Source of the DNA: Chitinophagaceae bacterium UBA2791
GTDB lineage: Bacteria > Bacteroidota > Bacteroidia > Chitinophagales > Chitinophagaceae
NCBI GenBank assembly: GCA_002352105.1
Contig: DEHV01000060.1
Location: 50,238-74,354, forward strand
DNA: 24,117 nt
Direction: 5' to 3'
Part shown: piece after piece, positions 14,640 through 22,308 of the stretch
How the letters are laid out: each line of letters begins with the position of its first letter
Position numbering within the stretch: position 1 is the first letter of the stretch
Notes under the pieces: generated by a model
The model's database searches: none
Told to the model about the DNA's origin: nothing
What the model saw: the letters and a program-made list of their open reading frames with translations, nothing else
Position numbers and translations under genes: made by a program

Positions 14640-15320
14640 TTAAAGATCAAACTTATATCCCACTCCTTTGACGGTGGAGATACAATCGACGCCCAGCTTC
14701 TGCCTGACCTTGCGGATATGCACATCGATGGTGCGATCGCCTACAATGACCTCGTTTCCCCATACCTGGTTCAATATTTCATTGCGTAGAAATACCCTTC
14801 CGGGTTTGGAGGCCAGCAGGTGAAGCAGTTCAAATTCTTTTTTCGCCAGCACAACGGGTTTGTTATCCACCCTCGCCTCGTATTTTACAGGATCGATCTC
14901 CAGCGCCCCTATTTTGATGACGCCGTTTTCCGGATCCTTTTTTATTCTCCTGAACAGGGCGTTTACGCGGCTCATCAGTACTTTGGGGCTGATCGGTTTT
15001 GATACATAATCGTCTGCTCCTGTTTCCAGGCCTTTTATATGGGCGCTTTCATCATTCAATGCGGTAAGAAACATGATGAGGGTGTCTTTGAAAGCAGGTT
15101 GCGACCGCAGTATTTCACATACTTCCACGCCGTTTCTTTTGGGCATCATGATGTCGAGGATGATCAGGTCGAACTGGCCTGTTTTTGCTTTCACCAGCGC
15201 TTCGTCGCCGTCCTTTGTCGTCGTTACCTCATATCCTTCCCTGGCGAGATTGTACCCGATGATCTCGAGAATATCCGGTTCATCATCTGCAACCAGGACC
15301 TTTTTGCGAATTGGTTCCAT
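14640..15320 (-). CDS. phoB: Response regulator, OmpR/PhoB family (PhoB-like)
   Basis: A 226-residue DNA-binding response regulator. The receiver domain (about 1-120) has the acidic pair D12-D13, phospho-acceptor D56 (LIILDIMMPKRNG), T86 and K108 (DDYVSKPI). The winged-helix domain (about 130-226) has LAKKEFELLHLLASKPGRVFLRNEIL, the recognition helix region DRTIDVHIRKVRQKLG and the final wing VKGVGYKFDL. Family members bind tandem half-sites spaced about 11 bp. That is the spacing seen in the motif upstream of this gene and in two other places in the window. It precedes the kinase gene by 15 bp and has its own promoter at 15337-15365. phoB is the likely identity given phosphate genes nearby, but other OmpR-family roles remain possible. 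Confidence 0.88.
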   Translation of the reverse strand: MEPIRKKVLVADDEPDILEIIGYNLAREGYEVTTTKDGDEALVKAKTGQFDLIILDIMMPKRNGVEVCEILRSQPAFKDTLIMFLTALNDESAHIKGLETGADDYVSKPISPKVLMSRVNALFRRIKKDPENGVIKIGALEIDPVKYEARVDNKPVVLAKKEFELLHLLASKPGRVFLRNEILNQVWGNEVIVGDRTIDVHIRKVRQKLGVDCISTVKGVGYKFDL

Positions 15321-15336
15321 TCATCAAAAATTTACG

Positions 15337-15365
15337 CAAAGTTAACCTACGATTTATTCTGGCAA
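15337..15365 (-). promoter_or_regulatory. Promoter of the phoB-phoR-like operon
   Basis: On the minus strand, TTG (15365-15363) and TAACTTTG (15344-15337) are 18 bp apart and match the Bacteroidota -33 and -7 elements. Transcription would start near 15333, giving a leader of about 13 nt before the ATG at 15320. Confidence 0.65.
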
Positions 15366-15374
15366 GCCCGGCCA

Positions 15375-15390
15375 GATTATGAAATTGTTA
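15375..15390 (-). promoter_or_regulatory. Candidate Pho-type box upstream of the phoB-like gene
   Basis: On the minus strand this reads TAACAATTTCATAATC: two TAAYN half-sites 11 bp apart with the spacer ATTTCA. It has the same layout as TAATAATTTCTTAACA at 10158 and TAACGATTTCTTAATG at 11574. It ends about 10 bp upstream of the -33 TTG, a position suited to autoregulation. Confidence 0.45.
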
Positions 15391-15478
15391 ACAGGAACCC
15401 CCTGCCGGGTTTAAGGCAGGTATTCGCCGTTTAATTGTATTTTTATACTTTTATCTTAGCTGCAAGCATTGCGAAGGT

Positions 15479-17671
15479 ATGAGTAAACCCATATTGATCA
15501 TCTGCGCGATATCCTGCCTGCTGTTCGAAAATATCCTGGCACAAACCGACTATAGCTTTAAAATAGCTACAGACCGCATGCTGTTCCACGATATGGTGGA
15601 TAAGCAGCAAAAACACTTATACCAGAAAGACGGATCCTTTACGCTATCCCCCGACGAATCTATAAACCTGCACCTGGCCGACGTGTTGATCCGCAGGATA
15701 GATGCCCTGCAGGAAAAACTGGAGTCGGATACGGTCATGACCGGACAGGAAAAGGTGAAATCGCTGAAAAGCCTGGAAACCTTATTAAAGGGATTCAACC
15801 TGCATAAAAATCATCGCGATTTCCCGGCTACCATTGCCGGCCCGTTGCTCACAGCTTTTGAAGAATGCCTGGCGCTCGACCGGAAAGGAAAGAGTATCGA
15901 ACCGGTTATCGCCCGGAACAGTTATAGCGTGGGCAGATTGTTGGTCGACTGTTTTGTTTTCCCTTCTGAAAACCCCGGGGTGCAACCTTCGAAGACGCTG
16001 CTATTGACAAAATACCTGGAGCTGCACCCCGATGAGATACTTCCCGAGCTCAATAAAAACCCGGGCTATCCCCTGGCCGATCATTTTATTAAGGTAGCCG
16101 CCTACCGCGATACGCGTAGACTTTACGATTATGCCGCCGCCCGCAATGCGCTGGGCGACCGCATACGCAATCATCCCGACTCGCTGGTGAAAATGGTCGC
16201 AACCATTGCCGCCAGCAAAAGCGGGCAACTTTATTTTCCCTTCCTGGACAACCTGATGAAAGGCGAGATCACGCTCGCGGATATCGACAAGGTAAAAGAC
16301 AACGACCTTGCTTATTATCGCTTAATGGTTAAGACCAGGATATCCTACGCGAACCGTATGCTTCCGCCTTTCCGGGATTCGGTAATGGGCATGCAGGCCC
16401 TTACGGAAAGGATGTCGAGCAAGGCGAAACAATATTTTATCCGCGAGATCAATGCGCTTCATTCGGTGGAAGACGAAAGGGTGCGGTTCAGGCGCCTGGA
16501 AGGGCTGACGCCGCAGGAACTGTATTACCTGATCGTGCTTGGCGAGGACGAGATCTATACTTCCAGCTACCTGAACGTGTACAAACGCATATTCCAGCGG
16601 ATGAGGACGCCTCGCGGCGACAGCTTACTGATGAGCGTGAATGGCGATTATTTTCGCAAATTCCTCAAGATGGCGGCTGCATACAATACCCTCAATGATT
16701 TTTTGGGAAAGATGGATAAGGAGAACGCCACCACCACCATGAAGGCTTTTGTGATACGCCTCGAAAGCGCAGAGGGACTGGAAGAGGCGGTGGATGTGGC
16801 CGATTCCTACAGCAGTATTATGGACAAGGACCCGGCGTTGGCCCGGTTTATTCTCGACGAGGTGAAATGGAACTACGAGAGAAATGTGGCGAATAACAAC
16901 AAGAGAGGCATTGTGATCTATAACCTGCTGAAGGTCCTGTTCGAGTCGGCAGATACGGCTTCCCGGACAGATCTTTCCCGGCAGCTGGGCATTGCTTCGG
17001 TATATAAACAGGATTATGAATCGCTCGCGGACGAACAGGGGCGCATCATTCAGCAGGTATTCTTTTATGGCGATGAGGACCGCGACGGGCAGCTATCTTA
17101 TGAAAGTTTTATGAGCATGTTTCGCGGCAGGTCCGAATGGAAGGTGCAGACCAATGAGCATTGGGCTACCATCACTTCCGCCAAGGGCAAATCCGTTTGG
17201 ATATTTGCCAACAGGCCGTTATTGGGCGATGACGATCCCGATGCGCGCGCGCAGGCCAGGCTGAATGATTATCTTATTGAAAAAGACCTGAAGCCGACCA
17301 TCGTGATCCACCGCGGGCATAGTTATCATTTGCCCTATACGCTCAAGCAACTGGCGCCTTCTGCAAAGATCGTGGTGCTTGGTTCCTGCGGCGGGTACAA
17401 TAACCTCAATGAGGTGCTGACGATCTGCGAGGATGCGCAGATCATCTCTTCCAAGCAAATAGGCACGAAGGCGGTCAATGAGCCCATCCTCCAGGCGATC
17501 AACAACACCCTGGTAGCGGGCAGGGATATCGACTGGATCACGATCTGGCGCAACCTGAGCTCTCGGTTTACCAATAATGCTTCCAGGGAAAAATTCGACG
17601 ATTATATCCCTCCCTATAAAAATCTCGGCGCCATCTTCATCAGGGCGTACAGAAAATCCATGGGCGAATAA
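15479..17671 (+). CDS. Large exported protein with possible caspase-like (clan CD) C-terminal domain
   Basis: 730 residues with a Sec signal peptide (MSKPILIICAISCLLFENILAQ), so periplasmic or beyond; no lipobox and no T9SS sorting domain. Residues about 25-525 are mostly helical and I recognise no domain. At 532-544 the sequence DEDRDGQLSYESF resembles an EF-hand calcium loop, but loop position 12 is serine and the glutamate is at position 11. Residues about 565-730 alternate strands and helices like a clan CD cysteine peptidase: hydrophobic strand TIVIHRGHSYH (H611, H614, H617), then strand KIVVLGSCGGYN (C637), the usual order of a His and Cys dyad at the ends of adjacent strands. The His-Cys spacing (23-26) is shorter than in most caspases. 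Flanked by the divergent phoBR-like operon and an ABC exporter. A -7-like TATCTTAG lies at 15452-15459, and GAAGG lies just before the ATG. Confidence 0.75.
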   Translation: MSKPILIICAISCLLFENILAQTDYSFKIATDRMLFHDMVDKQQKHLYQKDGSFTLSPDESINLHLADVLIRRIDALQEKLESDTVMTGQEKVKSLKSLETLLKGFNLHKNHRDFPATIAGPLLTAFEECLALDRKGKSIEPVIARNSYSVGRLLVDCFVFPSENPGVQPSKTLLLTKYLELHPDEILPELNKNPGYPLADHFIKVAAYRDTRRLYDYAAARNALGDRIRNHPDSLVKMVATIAASKSGQLYFPFLDNLMKGEITLADIDKVKDNDLAYYRLMVKTRISYANRMLPPFRDSVMGMQALTERMSSKAKQYFIREINALHSVEDERVRFRRLEGLTPQELYYLIVLGEDEIYTSSYLNVYKRIFQRMRTPRGDSLLMSVNGDYFRKFLKMAAAYNTLNDFLGKMDKENATTTMKAFVIRLESAEGLEEAVDVADSYSSIMDKDPALARFILDEVKWNYERNVANNNKRGIVIYNLLKVLFESADTASRTDLSRQLGIASVYKQDYESLADEQGRIIQQVFFYGDEDRDGQLSYESFMSMFRGRSEWKVQTNEHWATITSAKGKSVWIFANRPLLGDDDPDARAQARLNDYLIEKDLKPTIVIHRGHSYHLPYTLKQLAPSAKIVVLGSCGGYNNLNEVLTICEDAQIISSKQIGTKAVNEPILQAINNTLVAGRDIDWITIWRNLSSRFTNNASREKFDDYIPPYKNLGAIFIRAYRKSMGE

Positions 17672-17737
17672 ATTTTTTAAAGCGATATATTGCCAGCCCC
17701 GTCTGCGCTGCTGATGATAACAGCGATGCGCCGGTCG

Positions 17738-17760
17738 GCCCGTTAAAACATTTTACGGGT
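17738..17760 (+). terminator. Weak hairpin after the 730-residue protein gene
   Basis: CCCGT (17739-17743) pairs with ACGGG (17755-17759), with AAAA/TTTT pairing inside past one unpaired base, followed by TTTGAT. It lies 68 bp after the stop codon and before the promoter of the ABC transporter. The T-run is short, so termination would be partial. Confidence 0.35.
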
Positions 17761-17787
17761 TTGATAAGACGCTTCCATGAATTCGTA

Positions 17788-17817
17788 TTGGCAACCCGGA
17801 AATGACCTGTAAATTTG
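17788..17817 (+). promoter_or_regulatory. Promoter of the ABC exporter gene (TTG-N19-TAAATTTG)
   Basis: TTG at 17788-17790 and TAAATTTG at 17810-17817, 19 bp apart, match both Bacteroidota promoter elements. The -7 element ends 4 nt before the ATG at 17822, so transcription should start at or next to the A of the start codon. Confidence 0.65.
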
Positions 17818-17821
17818 CCGA

Positions 17822-19636
17822 ATGGCCAAGGGATCAGGAGCGAAAAAAATTTTTGACTTAAGCTTACTGCGCAGGATATTACAGTATGCCGCCCCATACA
17901 AAAACAGGTTTTATATCTCGGTGGCGCTGGCCATCATCCTCGCCCTGTTTTCTCCTATCCGCCCTTACCTGATACAGGTCACCATCAACGATTATATCAA
18001 ACAGGGCGTGGACGGCTCCGGCGAGCTAAAAATGAGAATGCAGGAGCTGGTGATCTGGATCACCATCATCCAGATAGCGTTGCTGCTTCTGGAATCGGCC
18101 CTCCGGTTCTATTTCTCCTATATTACGGCCTGGCTGGGGCAAACGGTGGTGAAGGACCTGCGGGTGAAAGTGTACAGTAAGATACTGGGCCTTAATCTCT
18201 CGCAGTTCGACAGAACGCCGATAGGCGCCCTGACCACCCGCACCATTAATGATATTGAAGCCATCAACGATATTTTTGCCGAAGGACTGGTGCCGATCAT
18301 TGCCGACCTGCTGTCGATCCTCTGTATTCTTTTCTTCATGTTTTATATCGACTGGCGGCTGACCCTGATCTGCCTGGCCCCCTTTCCCTTCCTGCTGATC
18401 GGGACCTGGATATTTAAGGAAAGCGTCAACAAGTCGTTTATCCGCGTGCGGAATGCGGTCTCCAACCTGAATGCCTTTGTGCAGGAGCATATTACCGGCA
18501 TGCAGGTGGTGCAGGCTTTTGCTTCGGAAGAAAAGGAATTTGCCAAGTTTAAAAAGATCAATTCCGAACACCGCAATGCTAATGTAAGGGCCATATTTGC
18601 TTATTCCATCTTCTTCCCGCTGGTAGAGATAGTGCTGGCCGCGGGAACCGGGTTGATGGTATGGTGGGCTGCTACCCATGCCTATAATATAGAGGGGCCG
18701 GAAGCGCATGACCTGATCGGCAAAATGATCTCCTTTTACCTGTTCCTTAATCTCCTGTTCCGCCCGTTGCGCGTGATCGCAGACAAGTTCAACGTGCTGC
18801 AAATGGGTATGATCGCCAGCGAACGGGTTTTTAAAGCCCTTGATAACGACGATTATATCCGGCAAGAGGGCAGTTATGCCCCGGACCGGATAAGGGGTAA
18901 TATCGAATTCCGGAATGTCTGGTTTGCCTATACTGATGAACGTTATGTGCTGAAGAACGTGTCCTTCAGCGTAGCCCCGGGCGAAACCCTGGCCATTGTA
19001 GGCCATACAGGAAGCGGCAAGACCTCTATCATCAGCCTGATGAACCGGCTCTACCATATCCGGAAGGGAGAGATCCTGATGGACGGGGTCAGGGTGGAGG
19101 ATTACCGGCTGGAAAACCTGCGTAAGAACATTGGCGTGGTATTGCAGGATGTTTTCCTGTTCTCAGGATCGGTTATGGACAATATTACCCTGCGTAATCC
19201 ACGGATATCCCGAGCCCAGGTGGAAGATGCCGCCAAAATGATCGACGTGCATGATTTTATTATGCAGCTGCCGGGCGGATACGATTATAACGTAATGGAA
19301 AGGGGCGGGGCCCTCTCGCTCGGGCAAAGACAGCTGATCGCTTTTATCCGCGCGCTTTTGTACGACCCTTCGATCCTGATACTGGATGAAGCCACTTCTT
19401 CCGTGGACACCCAAAGCGAGTTGCTTATCCAGAAAGCCATAGATACCCTGATCTCCGGTAGGACCGCCGTGGTCATTGCCCACCGCCTGTCGACCATACG
19501 TAAAGCCAGCAAGATCATGGCGTTGGACAAGGGAGAGGTGAAGGAGATGGGCACTCACGAGGAACTGCTTGCACTGGGCGGTTTTTACGCAAAACTCTAT
19601 CATATGCAGTTTGAAAAGAATATTAAGGCATTATGA
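17822..19636 (+). CDS. MsbA-like ABC exporter (fused permease and ATPase)
   Basis: A 604-residue half-transporter that works as a homodimer in the inner membrane. Residues about 20-330 form the six-helix exporter domain. The ATPase domain has Walker A GHTGSGKT (G394-T401), Q-loop (VVLQDVFLFSG), signature LSLGQ (498-502), Walker B LILDEATSS (D522, E523) and the switch histidine H554 (AHRLST). The signature has Leu in place of the common third-position Gly (LSGGQ), a variant known in exporters. Family members export lipids such as lipid A precursors or drugs; the substrate here is not deducible. The gene is monocistronic with its own promoter, or may read into atpB 61 bp downstream. The start is fixed by the -7 element just before it. 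Confidence 0.92.
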   Translation: MAKGSGAKKIFDLSLLRRILQYAAPYKNRFYISVALAIILALFSPIRPYLIQVTINDYIKQGVDGSGELKMRMQELVIWITIIQIALLLLESALRFYFSYITAWLGQTVVKDLRVKVYSKILGLNLSQFDRTPIGALTTRTINDIEAINDIFAEGLVPIIADLLSILCILFFMFYIDWRLTLICLAPFPFLLIGTWIFKESVNKSFIRVRNAVSNLNAFVQEHITGMQVVQAFASEEKEFAKFKKINSEHRNANVRAIFAYSIFFPLVEIVLAAGTGLMVWWAATHAYNIEGPEAHDLIGKMISFYLFLNLLFRPLRVIADKFNVLQMGMIASERVFKALDNDDYIRQEGSYAPDRIRGNIEFRNVWFAYTDERYVLKNVSFSVAPGETLAIVGHTGSGKTSIISLMNRLYHIRKGEILMDGVRVEDYRLENLRKNIGVVLQDVFLFSGSVMDNITLRNPRISRAQVEDAAKMIDVHDFIMQLPGGYDYNVMERGGALSLGQRQLIAFIRALLYDPSILILDEATSSVDTQSELLIQKAIDTLISGRTAVVIAHRLSTIRKASKIMALDKGEVKEMGTHEELLALGGFYAKLYHMQFEKNIKAL

Positions 19637-19669
19637 TGCCAATATTTCGTTTTTTTAAACCCCCATGCT

Positions 19670-19677
19670 TATCTTTG
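19670..19677 (+). promoter_or_regulatory. -7 promoter element of the atp operon (TATCTTTG)
   Basis: An exact match to TAnnTTTG. It lies downstream of an in-frame ATG at 19665, so that ATG would be at the -7 region and could not be in the mRNA. This argues for the atpB start at 19698, with a leader of about 17 nt. No clear -33 TTG is seen upstream. Confidence 0.6.
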
Positions 19678-19697
19678 CGCCAAATTTAGAGACAGGT

Positions 19698-20798
19698 ATG
19701 CAAAACAGGACAGTCAAGTCCTTATTGGTAGCGACTTTCAGCATTTTTTCCTTGTTTTTTTCCCCCTTGGCGAACGGACAGGAAAACGCGCATAAGGAAG
19801 CTGAGAAATTCGACGCCAACGAGGTAATTTTCGAGCACGTATTGGATGGGCACCAGTTTCATTTTATGACCTATACCGGCTCCGACGGTCAAAAACATCA
19901 TGTTTCCATTCCCCTGCCTGTGATCTTGTATTCTCCCCAGAAAGGATGGTCCGTATTCATGTCTTCTGCCTTTCACCACGGCGAACACGAGGTGGAGGGG
20001 TACCGGCAGGTAGGCAATAAGATCGTTCCTGTAGATCCTGAAGTAACGGTATACGATCTGTCGCTGACCCGCAACGTGGTTCAGATGCTCCTGGCCCTGA
20101 CGGTATTCGTTTATATCATGCTTTCTATCGCTAAAAAATATGCCGCAGGCACGGGAACCAAAAAAGCGCCTACTGGTTTACAGAATGCGATTGAAGTAGT
20201 GATCGCCTTTATCCGCGACGAAGTGGCAAAGCCCAACCTGGGTCATCACTACAAAAAATATCTTCCCTACCTGCTTACCGTATTTTTCTTTATCCTTATC
20301 AATAGCATTTTTGCCTTGCTTCCCGGCTCTGCCAACGTAACCGGCAATATTGCTTTTACGGCGGTTTTGGGCGTGATCGCCTTCCTGATCATCTCCTTCA
20401 GCGGCACATCCCATTACTGGGGACATATCTTTAACCCTCCTGTTCCCGGCGGCGTTAAACCCATCATGGTGCTGGTGGAGTTCCTGAGCGTGTTCACCAA
20501 GCCCTTCGCCCTGATCATACGTCTTTTTGCGAATATGCTTGCCGGTCATATCATCATCATCTGTTTGATTTCGCTGATCTTCATCTTCGGCGGATTGAAC
20601 AGCGCGATAGGCTGGGGCTTCTCGCCGATATCCATTGGATTTTCCGTATTTATTTACCTGATAGAATTGCTGGTGGTATTTATCCAGGCATTTATCTTTA
20701 CCAATCTGGCGGCTGTTTTTATAGGGCAGGCGATCGAGGACCCGCACGATCATCACGATAAGGTACAGATAGGCCCTGACGACCCGGTGATCATTTAA
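19698..20798 (+). CDS. atpB: F1Fo ATP synthase subunit a
   Basis: The inner-membrane stator subunit that forms the proton half-channels next to the c-ring. 366 residues from the chosen ATG. The essential arginine is R275 in ALIIRLFANMLAGH, and the last helix region IELLVVFIQAFIFTNLAAVFIG is well conserved. The N-terminus has a signal-like segment (MQNRTVKSLLVATFSIFSLFFSPLANGQ) and a long His-rich extracytoplasmic part (HQFHFMTYTGSDGQKHH, HHGEHEVEGY); the C-terminus has DPHDHHDK. That makes it about 95 residues longer than E. coli subunit a, usual for Bacteroidota. The longer reading from 19665 is rejected because the -7 element lies inside it. First gene of the atp cluster, 40 bp before atpE. 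Confidence 0.95.
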   Translation: MQNRTVKSLLVATFSIFSLFFSPLANGQENAHKEAEKFDANEVIFEHVLDGHQFHFMTYTGSDGQKHHVSIPLPVILYSPQKGWSVFMSSAFHHGEHEVEGYRQVGNKIVPVDPEVTVYDLSLTRNVVQMLLALTVFVYIMLSIAKKYAAGTGTKKAPTGLQNAIEVVIAFIRDEVAKPNLGHHYKKYLPYLLTVFFFILINSIFALLPGSANVTGNIAFTAVLGVIAFLIISFSGTSHYWGHIFNPPVPGGVKPIMVLVEFLSVFTKPFALIIRLFANMLAGHIIIICLISLIFIFGGLNSAIGWGFSPISIGFSVFIYLIELLVVFIQAFIFTNLAAVFIGQAIEDPHDHHDKVQIGPDDPVII

Positions 20799-20838
20799 TT
20801 TGAAAAAACTCTTTTTTTAATAGCATAAACACACAACT

Positions 20839-21087
20839 ATGGATTTACTTACAGTATTGTTAAGCGAAGTAGCCTGGGCTAACGCAGGCGGCGCTATCGG
20901 CGCTGGTTTGGCTGCAATTGGCGCTGGCATCGGTATCGGACAGATCGGTAAGGGAGCCGTTGAAGCCATTGCGCGTCAACCCGAAGCGATCAACGATATC
21001 CGCGCAAACATGATCCTGACCGCGGCATTCGTTGAGGGCGTTGCCCTTTTTGCCGTTATCGCAGGTATTCTGGCGATGTTCGTTTAA
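20839..21087 (+). CDS. atpE: F1Fo ATP synthase subunit c
   Basis: An 82-residue hairpin of two membrane helices; many copies form the rotor ring. The glycine-rich first helix (GGAIGAGLAAIGAGIGIG), the polar loop ARQPEA (R46-Q47-P48) and the ion-carrying carboxylate E66 (TAAFVEGVALF) are all present. The Gln of sodium-type c subunits one turn before the loop is not at the matching place, and E66 is followed by Gly instead of Ser-Thr/Tyr, so proton coupling is the likelier reading. The gene is followed by a strong stem-loop in the gap before atpF. Confidence 0.96.
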   Translation: MDLLTVLLSEVAWANAGGAIGAGLAAIGAGIGIGQIGKGAVEAIARQPEAINDIRANMILTAAFVEGVALFAVIAGILAMFV

Positions 21088-21093
21088 AAAATC

Positions 21094-21134
21094 ATTTACT
21101 GCATTCAAAGCACAGGGCGGAGAATGCAGTAAAT
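21094..21134 (+). promoter_or_regulatory. Perfect 13-bp stem-loop in the atpE-atpF intergenic RNA
   Basis: ATTTACTGCATTC (21094-21106) and GAATGCAGTAAAT (21122-21134) are exact reverse complements around a 15-nt loop. It begins 6 bp after the atpE stop. No T-run follows (ACTTTGCTTCGG), so it is not a standard terminator. A role in stabilising or processing the atpE message is inferred. Confidence 0.6.
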
Positions 21135-21216
21135 ACTTTGCTTCGGCAGATCCGGTTGCGTGAAATGCTATTATCCCTACAATCATTAATTTAAACAGAT
21201 ACTATAAAAAGCGGTT

Positions 21217-21711
21217 ATGGATTTACTCATTCCCTCCTTTGGATTGATCATTTGGACCTTGCTGGCCTTTCTGATCGTGTTTTTTATCCTGAAAAAATTC
21301 GCCTGGAAACCTATCTTACAATCGCTCCAGGACAGGGAAAACACCATTGCCGATTCGCTGGCTACTGCTGAAAAAGCCAGGGCGGAGATGGCCCAGTTTA
21401 AAAGCGAGAACGAAGCGCTGCTGGCTAAAGCCCGCGAAGAAAGGGGGCAGATCCTGAAAGAGGCCCGCGATACCAAGGACAAGATCATCAACGAAGCAAA
21501 AGAGCAGGCCAAGGCCGAAGCCAACAAGATCATCAGCGATGCGCAGGCGGCCATTCACCAGCAGAAAATGGCTGCGCTTACCGATGTGAAGAACCAGATC
21601 GGCCAACTGGTGATTGAAGTATCTCAAAAAGTGTTGCGCCGTGAGCTGGGCAATAGCGCGGAACAGGAGAACTATATCAAGCAACTTACAAACGAAGTAA
21701 AATTAAACTAA
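21217..21711 (+). CDS. atpF: F1Fo ATP synthase subunit b
   Basis: A 164-residue peripheral-stalk protein. One N-terminal membrane helix (FGLIIWTLLAFLIVFFILKKF, about 8-28) is followed by a long charged helix for dimerisation (AEKARAEMAQFKSENEALL through KAEANKIISDAQAAIHQQK), and the C-terminal part contacts the delta subunit. Length and layout are standard. It lies 129 bp after atpE, an unusually large gap inside this cluster that holds the stem-loop, and 22 bp before atpH. Confidence 0.95.
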   Translation: MDLLIPSFGLIIWTLLAFLIVFFILKKFAWKPILQSLQDRENTIADSLATAEKARAEMAQFKSENEALLAKAREERGQILKEARDTKDKIINEAKEQAKAEANKIISDAQAAIHQQKMAALTDVKNQIGQLVIEVSQKVLRRELGNSAEQENYIKQLTNEVKLN

Positions 21712-21733
21712 GGAGGGCTGAACGCTATTTATT

Positions 21734-22297
21734 ATGCTTAATCCACGTTTAGCAGGCAGGTACGCAAAATCGCTGATCGATCTGGCGGTAGAAAGGAACC
21801 AGCTGGAAGAAGCCCATAAGGATATGGTATTCCTGCAGGCCTTGTGTAAAAGCAATCCTGATTTTGTAGCCCTGCTTAAAAGTCCCGTTATATCGGCCGA
21901 TAAAAAACAAGCCATTCTCAAAGCCCTTACCGAAGGCAAGGTGAGTGAGATCACCGCAGCCTTCAACGCCTTGCTGATCAGGAAGGGAAGGGAATCCATC
22001 TTACCGCAGATCGCTCCCGCCTTTATAGAGCAATACAGGCAATTGAAAGGGATACAGACGGTCAGGCTTACCACCGCTACTCCTGTTAGCGAGGAACTGA
22101 AAAAGACCATTGTAGATAAGGTGAAAGCGCAGATGCCTTCAAAGAATATTGAACTCACAGCCTTGGTGGATGAGGGACTGATAGGAGGATTTGTATTGCA
22201 GATAGGCGATACGCTGGTAGACGCCAGCATCTCGTACGACCTGAATACGATTAGAAAGCAGTTTTTGAATAACGATTTTATTTATAATATAAGATAA
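21734..22297 (+). CDS. atpH: F1Fo ATP synthase subunit delta
   Basis: A 187-residue soluble subunit joining the F1 head to the b-subunit stalk. The helical N-terminal domain starts NPRLAGRYAKSLIDLAVERNQLEEA. The C-terminal domain has the family signature VDEGLIGGFVLQIGDTLVDASISYDLNTIRKQF. A canonical Shine-Dalgarno string AGGAGG occurs at 21711-21716, but 17 nt before the ATG, too far for normal use, and there is no ATG closer to it. It lies between atpF and atpA in the standard order. Confidence 0.95.
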   Translation: MLNPRLAGRYAKSLIDLAVERNQLEEAHKDMVFLQALCKSNPDFVALLKSPVISADKKQAILKALTEGKVSEITAAFNALLIRKGRESILPQIAPAFIEQYRQLKGIQTVRLTTATPVSEELKKTIVDKVKAQMPSKNIELTALVDEGLIGGFVLQIGDTLVDASISYDLNTIRKQFLNNDFIYNIR

Positions 22298-22308
22298 ACA
22301 CTACCTAT

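Noticed and set aside
18026..19057. 343-codon minus-strand open frame opposite the ABC exporter
   Set aside because: It mirrors a clearly coding gene with intact Walker and signature motifs; its translation is His/Gln/Gly-rich with no domain or promoter. It is a codon-bias shadow.
19665..19697. Upstream in-frame ATG extending atpB by 11 codons
   Set aside because: An exact -7 promoter element (19670-19677) lies within this extension, and the signal-like N-terminus begins at the next ATG (19698).
20178..20756. 192-codon minus-strand open frame inside atpB
   Set aside because: Low-complexity Asp/Gln/Lys-rich translation opposite a conserved membrane protein; no support for expression.
20839..21087. 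Sodium-type ATP synthase c subunit
   Set aside because: A Gln is present in helix 1 (GIGQIGKG), but two positions away from the sodium ligand when aligned on the ARQPEA loop, and the Ser/Thr after the key Glu is missing.
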